This document shows, in pieces, positions 1 to 5,015 of a stretch of 6,343 nucleotides of DNA (its first letter is position 1; the number at the start of each line of letters is the position of its first letter). The DNA is from Actinomycetota bacterium (lineage in GTDB: Bacteria > Actinomycetota > Thermoleophilia > Gaiellales > Gaiellaceae). Made by a program: the position numbers and the translations under genes. The notes below the pieces were generated by a model. The model worked only from the letters and a program-made list of their open reading frames with translations. It had not been told where the DNA came from and did not search any database. Location of the stretch: NCBI GenBank assembly GCA_013816275.1, contig JACDER010000090.1, positions 1-6,343 on the forward strand, given 5' to 3'.

Positions 1-107
1 CGGTGCCGGACGTCGACGCATCGCTGGACGAGCAGGCGGCGAAGTCGCGCTTCTGGGCTGCCTTCAAGGCGGTCGGGCCGTGGTGGTCAGAGCTCCCTCC
101 GTACTGA
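1..107 (+). CDS. C-terminal end of an unidentified protein (5' truncated by window edge)
   Basis: The reading frame starting at base 3 is open from the window edge to a TGA at 105-107 and encodes about 34 residues (beginning VPDVDASLDEQAAKSRF, ending GPWWSELPPY). Nearly every codon ends in G or C, as in the other real genes here, so I believe it is coding. I do not recognise the family; the visible tail is an amphipathic, Trp-rich segment. The last nine residues before the final Tyr (GPWWSELPP) recur at 286-312 just before the first membrane helix of the next gene. If the DNA between the two copies were collapsed, this frame would run straight into the membrane protein. The visible piece may therefore be the front of a once longer membrane protein, or the end of a separate gene that shares a duplicated segment. 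Confidence 0.6.
   Translation, partial: VPDVDASLDEQAAKSRFWAAFKAVGPWWSELPPY
75..107 (+). repeat. GPWWSELPP direct repeat, copy 1
   Basis: Copy 1 of a diverged direct repeat; the partner is 286-319. Both copies start GGGCCGTGGTGGTC and end GTACTGA. They differ by two substitutions and one single-base indel in a gapped alignment. Read as codons, the differences across GPWWSELPP are all silent third-position changes. The indel is what converts VL in copy 2 into a Tyr-stop in copy 1. Confidence 0.8.
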
Positions 108-285
108 GAATCCCGACTCGGGCTTCAGGGGCGGCGGTGGCAAAGGAGGCGAGCGGCCGGCGCGCAGGACAGTGCGTCCGGCACGGACAAGCGCCGGCCG
201 CGAAGCATCCTGCCGCCAGCGCCGTCAGGCGCCGGTGAAGCCGGGCTTCGCCCGGCGGAATCCGGTGCCGGCCAGAAGCGCGAGC
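108..285. other. Inverted-repeat-rich intergenic stretch
   Basis: This stretch between the upstream stop and the second GPWWSELPP copy is dense in potential stem-loops. A perfect 11-bp inverted repeat (GCGGCCGGCGC 153-163 with GCGCCGGCCGC 191-201) encloses a smaller hairpin, GTCCG-gca-CGGAC (176-188). A second structure has an inner 7-bp stem (GCCGGGC 240-246, loop TTC, GCCCGGC 250-256) inside an outer 8-bp arm pair (228-235 with 262-269, one G-U pair). A strong Shine-Dalgarno-like AAAGGAGG lies at 142-149 but has no start codon at normal spacing. There is no U-run, so a classical intrinsic terminator is not supported. It could be a structured leader, a factor-independent but atypical transcription end, or the remnant of a small palindromic element. 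High GC raises the chance of fortuitous pairing. Confidence 0.5.
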
Positions 286-1014
286 GGGCCGTGGTGGTCC
301 GAGCTTCCTCCAGTACTGATCCGGACCGTCGCGTTCGTCGTGGTCGCGGCCTTGCTCGCGACCTACTACGCGCTCTCCGGGTCGCTCTGGTCGGCCTCGA
401 CCTGGTGGGACGTTGCGTTCATCGCGCTCGCCCTCATCCCGGCCGTGTTCCTCCTCGTTCTCCTGGTGCTCCCGCTGTACCGGGCGCCTGGCCTGTTCCT
501 CGTCGGCCTCGCGTTCGGAGCGCTGGCGGCCGTGGTCCAGCTCGCCGGATGGGACGCCGGCGCGGGCTTCGCCAAGCTCGCCGCGGTGACCGCGCTCGGC
601 TTCTGGTTCCTCGGCTTCTTCGAGCGCGCCTCCTGGGTGGTCGCCGTCGCGCTGATCATCCCGTTCATCGACGCGTACTCGGTGTGGAAGGGGCCGACGC
701 ACCACATCGTCGAGCACCAGCGGCACCTGTTCACCGCGCTCTCGTTCGCCTTTCCGGTCCCGGGCGAGCACGGCTCGGCCAACCTGGGGCTACCCGATCT
801 CCTGTTCTTCGCCGTCTTCCTCGCGGCGACCGCGCGCTTCGGCCTGCGAACGGGGCTCACGTGGATCTGCATGACGCTTTCGTTCGGGGCGACGATGGCG
901 CTGGCGGTCGAGTTCGACGTCTCCGGCTTGCCGGCGCTGCCGCTGCTCTCGCTGGGATTCCTGGCGCCTAACGCCGATCTGCTCTGGCGGCGGATGCGGC
1001 TCAGCCGGGGCTGA
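172..1014 (+). CDS. Presenilin/SPP-like (A22-type) intramembrane aspartyl protease candidate
   Basis: A polytopic membrane protein of up to 280 aa with about eight predicted membrane segments (roughly residues 50-70, 79-103, 106-125, 133-150, 154-172, 206-221, 227-247 and 253-272). The last four carry the hallmarks of GxGD aspartyl proteases in the right order: Asp167 in FIDAYSVWKG (counterpart of the YD motif), Asp209 in GLPD (GxGD-like, with Pro for the second Gly), and LPALPLL at 253-259, which matches the PAL motif of presenilins (LPALPIS in human presenilin, from memory). The family cuts membrane-embedded substrate helices with the two aspartates. Substrate is unknown here. The start is uncertain: GTG 172 has no well-spaced ribosome site, and GTG 235 or GTG 265 would shorten an Arg-rich tail. 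GTG 265 leaves 18 residues before the first helix. Its 3' end overlaps the convergent propeller gene by 14 bp. The family call is motif-based; an inactive relative or unrelated membrane protein remains possible. Confidence 0.6.
   Translation: MRPARTSAGREASCRQRRQAPVKPGFARRNPVPARSASGPWWSELPPVLIRTVAFVVVAALLATYYALSGSLWSASTWWDVAFIALALIPAVFLLVLLVLPLYRAPGLFLVGLAFGALAAVVQLAGWDAGAGFAKLAAVTALGFWFLGFFERASWVVAVALIIPFIDAYSVWKGPTHHIVEHQRHLFTALSFAFPVPGEHGSANLGLPDLLFFAVFLAATARFGLRTGLTWICMTLSFGATMALAVEFDVSGLPALPLLSLGFLAPNADLLWRRMRLSRG
286..319 (+). repeat. GPWWSELPP direct repeat, copy 2
   Basis: Copy 2 of the repeat at 75-107, offset by 211 bp. It lies in the frame of the membrane protein and reads GPWWSELPPVL directly before the first hydrophobic helix. 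The extra A at about 313 relative to copy 1 keeps the frame open. Confidence 0.8.
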
Positions 1015-1454
1015 TCCTCCACACGTCGCCCTCCCCCTCCGACGTGATCCATGCGTCTCCCGCTTCCTGGACCACGGCGATCGGGGACTGGCCGACGGGG
1101 ATCGTGCGCGTGACCGACGCGGTGGCAAGATCGACAACCGAGACGGTGTTCGAGTCGATGTTCGGCACCCAGAGCTCGTTGCCGATCACCGTCGACGCTA
1201 GCGGGTTCGAGCCAACCGGAACGCTGGCGGTGATCTCCAGCATCTGCGGATTCAGCCGGTAGACGCTGTTCGTCTCGCTCGAGATCCAGAGGGCATCCGC
1301 CGTCGGCGTGATCCAGTCCGCGTGCGGAAGTGGGAGCCTGGCTGCGACGCGGTTGATCGCCGGATCGATCCGGAGAACGCGCCCGAGCCGGTAGTCCGCG
1401 ACCCAGACCGATCCGAAGGCGACGACGACGCCGTCGGCCCGCCTCCGGTCTTGA

Positions 1455-1568
1455 TCGGCTCTTCCCCGTACGGGCTCGCCTACGGCGCCGGAAGCATCTG
1501 GGTCACCAACGAGTCGAGCGGCACGGTCAGCAGAATCGACCCGGCCCGAAACCGTGTCACGAAGACGA
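1455..1568 (+). other. Inverted 114-bp segment (propeller blade 3 in reverse orientation)
   Basis: The plus strand here encodes GSSPYGLAYGAGSIWVTN..SGTVSRIDPARNRVTKT, one complete blade of the minus-strand propeller. It closely matches blade 2, which has GSYPLGITYGAGSIWVAN. Turning the segment around joins ...AGQTIRV to GSSPYG... at one end and ...NRVTKT to IKTGG... at the other. Both joins are in frame, and blade length becomes exactly 40 residues. The segment is 114 bp (38 codons). Its ends carry a short imperfect inverted repeat: TCGGCTCTTC at 1455-1464 and GAAGACGA at 1561-1568, whose complement is TCGTCTTC. Breakpoints are certain to within about 3 bp. Confidence 0.85.
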
Positions 1569-1901
1569 CGCGGATCGTCTGCCCGGCCTTGTTCGTCTTC
1601 AGGTTGACCCGGGTGACGGAGCCGCTGTAACGGTTGGCGACCCAGATGCTCCCGGCCCCGTACGTGATCCCGAGCGGATAGCTCCCCTTGAGCTTGATCC
1701 GGGCGGAGACCCGGTTGGTCGCGGAGTCGATGCGGACGAGCCGGCGCTCGACCGAGTTCGTCGTCCAGACCGAGCCCGCGGCGGCAACCGCGAACTCCGC
1801 CCGGATCCCCACGTGCACCTTGAACGGCTCGGTCGCGCCGGCCGCACCGGCGCACAGAACCGCAGCAGCCAGGATCGCGAATGTCGAGCAGCGCAGTAGA
1901 G

Positions 1902-1917
1902 TTACCACAACCTTGCG
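1902..1917. promoter_or_regulatory. MarR-type operator, distal copy (partial palindrome)
   Basis: TTACCACAACCTTGCG repeats the first 16 bases of the palindrome at 1923-1942 with one mismatch, exactly 21 bp away (two helical turns). The left half-site is intact, while the right half (CGCCAG) is degenerate. It overlaps the alternative GTG start (1906-1908) of the propeller gene. Confidence 0.65.
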
Positions 1918-1922
1918 CCAGA

Positions 1923-1942
1923 TTACCACAACATTGCGGTAA
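1923..1942. promoter_or_regulatory. MarR-type operator, proximal copy (20-bp palindrome)
   Basis: TTACCACAACATTGCGGTAA has two-fold symmetry at 16 of 20 positions (TTACCnCAAnnTTGnGGTAA), the size and form typical of MarR-family sites. It overlaps the GTG 1929 start of the propeller gene on one side and the first base of the marR-like ATG on the other. Binding here would block both genes, which predicts autorepression. No Shine-Dalgarno sequence precedes either start, so leaderless transcripts are plausible. A TAGAGT at 1897-1902 is a weak -10 candidate for the plus-strand gene. Confidence 0.7.
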
Positions 1943-2385
1943 TGACAGACGTCGACTCTGACACGATCCTCCTCGACGTCTTCGTGACCAACCAGCTCCG
2001 CGAGCGACTGATCGCCGCGGCACTCGCGCCCACCAAGTTGCCACCCGAGGACTACCCGATCTACGTCCTCGTCGGCTCAGAGGGGCCGTGGACGCCCACC
2101 GGGCTCGCCGAGCGGACGCAGATGCCGCTCTCGACCGTCCTCTTCCGGTTGCGGCGGCTCGAGGAGCGCGGCCACGCCGAGCGCATCCCCAATCCGGACG
2201 ACCGCCGCTCCTATCGCGTGCGGTTGACCAGCCGGGGCGAGAAGCTCCTAGCCGACGCGAGGCCGCGCTTCCGTGCCCTCGCGGAGACGGTAGAGGCGCA
2301 GATCGGCAAGAGAACAATCGCCGAACTGCGCGTGGGCCTCGCCGAGCTCCGGTCCGCGATCGAGGAGGAGATCACCCCCGCGTAG
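1942..2385 (+). CDS. MarR-family winged-helix transcriptional regulator
   Basis: A 147-aa protein of normal MarR length. Residues 52-73 (PTGLAERTQMPLSTV..RLRRLEERG) form the helix-turn-helix, with recognition helix around 62-73. The wing follows at 79-95 with the diagnostic PDDRRSYRV. Flanking N- and C-terminal helices (10-30 and 105-142) supply the dimer interface. It acts as a DNA-binding dimer, usually a repressor released by a small ligand or oxidation; I see no Cys, so a thiol switch is unlikely. The start ATG overlaps a 20-bp palindrome that is the likely own operator. Its divergent neighbour, 12 bp away, is the exported propeller gene, the probable co-regulated target. The stop overlaps the convergent phosphatase-like gene by 14 bp. 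The ligand cannot be told from sequence. Confidence 0.9.
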   Translation: MTDVDSDTILLDVFVTNQLRERLIAAALAPTKLPPEDYPIYVLVGSEGPWTPTGLAERTQMPLSTVLFRLRRLEERGHAERIPNPDDRRSYRVRLTSRGEKLLADARPRFRALAETVEAQIGKRTIAELRVGLAELRSAIEEEITPA

Positions 2386-2929
2386 CCGCCCACCGCTCGG
2401 CGTCGGAGATGTACGGCGCGAACCGGTCGGTCATCGGGCGAGCGGTCGCGACCAGCTCCCAGGCGCGCTCGGCCTCGTGGCCGCGGGCGCGAAGAATCCC
2501 GTAAAGGAGATGCGGCGCGCGCTTCAGGCCGGCGGCGCAGAAGAGGAGCGTGTCGCCGTCGGCGGCTTCGAGCGCATCCCGGGCAGCGGTGAAGGCGGAC
2601 ATCGGGAGCTCGACGTTCGTGTCCTCGATCGCGATTCGGGTGTACGCCACACCGGCGCTCCGGATCGTCGTCGGGTCCGGCCGCCACACGTAGGCCGCGT
2701 CCCCCGCGACGTCGATGAACGTCCGGAACCCTGCGCTGAGGAAACCGTCGAAGCGCTCGCGGTCGCGCATCTGACCGGTCACGAAGATGCTCGTGCCCGG
2801 AACCTGACCGTGACCCCAGATGATCGGATCGGGCGTCGCAACCGCGTCGTAGCCGCAGGTCGGGCAGGCGTTCCCCGGCGGCGCCCACCAGGGCTCTCCG
2901 CAGCTGTGGCAGTCGAACCGGACGGGCAT
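2372..2929 (-). CDS. Zinc-ribbon plus dual-specificity-phosphatase-like protein
   Basis: A 185-aa protein of two parts. Residues 7-26 hold a zinc-ribbon knuckle pair (CHSCG and CPTCG, 11 residues between the inner Cys). From about 45 on it looks like a cysteine-based protein phosphatase: FVTGQMRDRERF, a core strand FRTFIDVAGD, a loop IAIEDTNVELP whose Asp103 sits where dual-specificity phosphatases place the general acid, and the P-loop signature C131-AAGLK-R137 (CX5R). The His that normally precedes the catalytic Cys is Phe here, and the P-loop lacks the usual Ser/Thr after Arg (Ala instead), so activity may be weak or altered. It likely sits in the cytoplasm. It starts 22 nt after the helicase stop on the same strand, so co-transcription is likely, though a functional link is not shown. 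The substrate is unknown. No clear ribosome site is seen. Confidence 0.75.
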   Translation of the reverse strand: MPVRFDCHSCGEPWWAPPGNACPTCGYDAVATPDPIIWGHGQVPGTSIFVTGQMRDRERFDGFLSAGFRTFIDVAGDAAYVWRPDPTTIRSAGVAYTRIAIEDTNVELPMSAFTAARDALEAADGDTLLFCAAGLKRAPHLLYGILRARGHEAERAWELVATARPMTDRFAPYISDAERWAATRG

Positions 2930-2951
2930 GGATCGACGGTAGCGCAGCCGG

Positions 2952-4808
2952 CTAGGAGGCCTCTGCGAGGGTCGCCAGGACCTCGCTGCCGTACCGCTCG
3001 AGCTTGGCTGGGCCGACGCCGCTGACTCCCGCTAGCTCTGCCGCCGAGCCCGGGCGGCGCGTGGCGATCTCGGCGAGCGTCCGGTCGTGGAAGACGACGT
3101 AGGCCGGCACGCCGTCGCGGCGGGCGCGGGTCAGGCGCCACTCCTTGAGGGCGCGGTAGGCAGGCGGAAGCTCCGCCTCGTCGGGTTTCGGCGAACGCGC
3201 CGGACCGTCGTCGATCCCGAGCTCAGCCAGGAACGGGCTCGGGCGCGCGGCCCTGGTCAGGAATAGGTGGCGCTTCGCGCGGGTCATCCCAACGTAGAGC
3301 AGCCGTCGTTCCTCGGCGACGGCGCCGTCCGTCTTGGCCTGCCGGACCGGGAGCTCGTTCCGCTCGAGCCGCGGCAGGAAGACGGCCTCGAACTCGAGGC
3401 CCTTGGCTCGGTGATACGTGAGGAGGTTCACGCCCTCCTCCCCACCGTCCGCGAGCCGCTGCTCGAGGACCGTCACGAACTCGGCGACGGTCCGCCGGCC
3501 GTCGTCGAGCTCCTCGGCGAGGCGGACGAGCCTGGCGAGATCCTGCTGGCGCGTGAGCTCGGACTCGCCCAGCCCCTCGGCCGGCTCCGACAGGAGCCCC
3601 TGATCCTCCGCAAGCCTGCGCACTTCGGCGCCGACGTCGATGGACGACGAGCGGCGAAGCACGGGCAGCAACCTGCGCGCGGCCGCGCGCTCGAGGAACG
3701 CGCCGGCACGGACTCGGTAGGGGATTCCCGCAGCCGCGAGCGCCTCCTCGTACTCCTCCGAGCGCGCGTTCGTCCGGTAGAGAACGGCCATCTGCTCGTA
3801 GGCCACGCCGTCACGACGCAGCGCCAGCAGCTGCTCGACGAGAAACGCCGTCTCGTCCTCACGAGCCCCGAACGCGCGCGCGATCGGCTCCGGGCCGTCT
3901 GGACGCACCGCGCGCAGCGTCTTCTCGGCGCCTCCGAGCCCGGGAACGAGCCGGTTGGCGAGCTCGAGCACCTGCGGGCTCGAGCGGTAGTTCGCCTCGA
4001 GCTTGAAGAGCCGGCCGCGCATCGTGAGCAGGTAGGACGGCGTCGCCCCCGTGAAGGCATAGATCGACTGGTAGTCGTCGCCGACGACGCAAAGGTCGTC
4101 GCGCTCGCCGAGCCACAGCTCGAGCAGCCGTTGTTGGAGCAGGTTGACGTCCTGGTACTCGTCGACCGTGAAGGCTCGAAACCGTGACTGGAACCGCTCT
4201 TGCGCAGATGCGTCCTCCTCGAGCAGCCGAACGGCGCGCTCGAGCATGTCCTCGAAGTCGACCAGGCCGCGTTCCGACTTCCGCCGCTCGTACTCGCGGT
4301 AGACGCGCTCCATCAGGTCGGGCGGAATCGGCGGATTGTGGCCGTCGAGGGAGCGGCGGTACTCGGCCGGCCCGATTCGGCGGTTCTTCGCGCGCTCGAT
4401 CTCGGTCGCGAGATCGGCAGCGGGACGGAACCGGAACGGCTTCGGGAGCGAGTTCGCGATCTGGCGGAGCGTGATCACCTTCGAGGGGAGAACGCTCGCC
4501 GGCGGCTCGGGAGCGAGCCCCCGGAGCATGGCGAAAGCGGCAGAGTGGAAGGTGCGCGCCTCGACGCCTTCCACGCCGAGGGCGGCCAGCCTGGAGCGCA
4601 TCTCGCCGGCGGCCTTGTCCGTGAAGGTCACGGCGAGGATCTCGGACGCGGCGAACGTCCCCGAGGCAACCTGGTTGGCGATCCGGCGTGTGATCGTCGT
4701 CGTCTTTCCGGATCCCGCTCCGGCGACGATGCAGACCGGCCCGCGGACAGCCTCGACGGCCCCCCGCTGCTCGGGGTTCAGGCCGTCCAGAATCCGTGGG
4801 GCGTCCAC
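2952..4808 (-). CDS. UvrD/Rep-family (SF1A) ATP-dependent DNA helicase with C-terminal HRDC domain (UvrD2-like)
   Basis: A 618-aa 3'-5' DNA helicase candidate for DNA repair or replication-fork work. All SF1A motifs are present: Q motif LNPEQRGAV (10-18), Walker A AGAGSGKT (29-36), Ia VTFTDKAAGEM (60-70), TFHSAA (86-91), II VDEYQD (215-220), III VVGDDYQSIYAFTGA (241-255), IV LEANYRSS (270-277), V LLTYHRAKGLEFE (462-474), VI EERRLLYVGMTRAKR (499-513). Residues about 550-618 form an HRDC domain ending in the helix-hairpin SGVGPAKLERYGSEVL, as in mycobacterial UvrD2. It is shorter than that protein and lacks the four-Cys zinc motif found there between motor and HRDC. The GTG start at 4806-4808 is preceded by AGGGTGG at about 7 nt. 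The small phosphatase-like gene follows after 22 nt. Presence of intact motifs argues for an active enzyme; the precise pathway is inferred. Confidence 0.93.
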   Translation of the reverse strand: MDAPRILDGLNPEQRGAVEAVRGPVCIVAGAGSGKTTTITRRIANQVASGTFAASEILAVTFTDKAAGEMRSRLAALGVEGVEARTFHSAAFAMLRGLAPEPPASVLPSKVITLRQIANSLPKPFRFRPAADLATEIERAKNRRIGPAEYRRSLDGHNPPIPPDLMERVYREYERRKSERGLVDFEDMLERAVRLLEEDASAQERFQSRFRAFTVDEYQDVNLLQQRLLELWLGERDDLCVVGDDYQSIYAFTGATPSYLLTMRGRLFKLEANYRSSPQVLELANRLVPGLGGAEKTLRAVRPDGPEPIARAFGAREDETAFLVEQLLALRRDGVAYEQMAVLYRTNARSEEYEEALAAAGIPYRVRAGAFLERAAARRLLPVLRRSSSIDVGAEVRRLAEDQGLLSEPAEGLGESELTRQQDLARLVRLAEELDDGRRTVAEFVTVLEQRLADGGEEGVNLLTYHRAKGLEFEAVFLPRLERNELPVRQAKTDGAVAEERRLLYVGMTRAKRHLFLTRAARPSPFLAELGIDDGPARSPKPDEAELPPAYRALKEWRLTRARRDGVPAYVVFHDRTLAEIATRRPGSAAELAGVSGVGPAKLERYGSEVLATLAEAS

Positions 4809-5015
4809 GCGGCCACCCTAGCCCGCGGGCCGGTCGGCTCCGTCACGACTCCGGGACGGAGGAGTGACGTCTTTCAAGCCTTCCAATCGTTCCGAGTCTC
4901 GACCTCCGCTCGAGCATGGTCGAGGCAACTTCACCCGTCCCGACGGGACAATCGAACCTGCCGGAAGCTATCAACCCTGCGAAAGGTGCCAGGCACCTTT
5001 AGGAGAGTTGAGGGT
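4809..5015. other. 207-nt intergenic gap with several hairpins
   Basis: This lies between the methyltransferase stop and the helicase start, both on the minus strand. I see a 9-bp stem with a 3-nt bulge (CGTCAC...TCC at 4841-4852 with GGAGTGACG at 4861-4869), a 5-bp hairpin CTCGA/TCGAG near 4910-4925, GTCCC-gac-GGGAC at 4937-4949, and the perfect palindrome at 4982-5000. The short plus-strand reading frame here (from GTG 4864) has composition unlike the real genes. A helicase promoter is likely present, and TTGAAA on the minus strand around 4872-4877 is a possible -35, but I could not place a convincing -10. Confidence 0.5.
4982..5000. repeat. Perfect 19-bp palindrome AAAGGTGCCAGGCACCTTT
   Basis: Two 9-bp arms (AAAGGTGCC and GGCACCTTT) flank a single A. 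It starts 16 nt beyond the methyltransferase stop, and a second outer arm pair (AACCCT 4973-4978 with AGGGTT 5011-5016) could extend the structure up to the stop codon. It may end or protect the methyltransferase transcript, although only three T residues follow the stem on that strand, which is weak for an intrinsic terminator. Its form also fits a REP-like extragenic palindrome. Confidence 0.65.

Larger units (their letters stand above)
1001..1929 (-). pseudogene. Secreted seven-bladed YVTN/Vgb-like beta-propeller, broken by a one-blade inversion and a frameshift
   Basis: The 5' part (1929 or 1908 down to about 1569) encodes a signal peptide (hydrophobic FAILAAAVLCAGAAGA, probable cleavage after AGA) followed by propeller blades 1 and 2. 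The 3' part (about 1437 down to 1001, ending WRISPG-stop) encodes blades 4 to 7. Each blade is about 40 residues with the pattern GxxPxGxxxxxGSxWVxN...V.RIDP.xNRV. Blade 3 is missing from this strand but is present on the plus strand at about 1455-1568 (PYGLAYGAGSIWVTN...). In addition the frame slips by one base near 1438-1440 (a GGG run on the coding strand). As it stands, translation gives a 149-aa product ending at 1480. The repaired protein would be 309 aa, a standard propeller size. Such extracytoplasmic propellers bind ligands or proteins; the name lyase is not justified. GTG 1908 is an alternative start. A sequencing or assembly artefact could also explain the damage. Confidence 0.8.

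Noticed and set aside
64..771. Long minus-strand open frame opposite the membrane protein
   Set aside because: Its product is a low-complexity Arg/Glu/Gly-rich string with no domain, as expected for the antisense of a GC-rich gene, while the plus frame shows membrane helices and conserved motifs.
1322..1630. A 102-aa plus-strand frame as a separate small gene
   Set aside because: Only the central part is meaningful, and it is exactly one blade of the minus-strand propeller. The ends are antisense noise, so I describe it as an inverted segment.
1001..2317. A 438-aa minus-strand open frame read as one gene
   Set aside because: Only its last 150 or so residues are propeller sequence. The first part is a wrong-frame reading through the propeller 5' region and antisense to the MarR-like gene.
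3267..4187. A 306-aa plus-strand frame opposite the helicase
   Set aside because: Arg/Leu/Glu-rich antisense shadow; the minus strand has every helicase motif.
4982..5000. Intrinsic terminator for the methyltransferase
   Set aside because: The stem is good, but only TTT followed by CGC comes after it on the minus strand, so I call it a palindrome and leave termination as a possibility.
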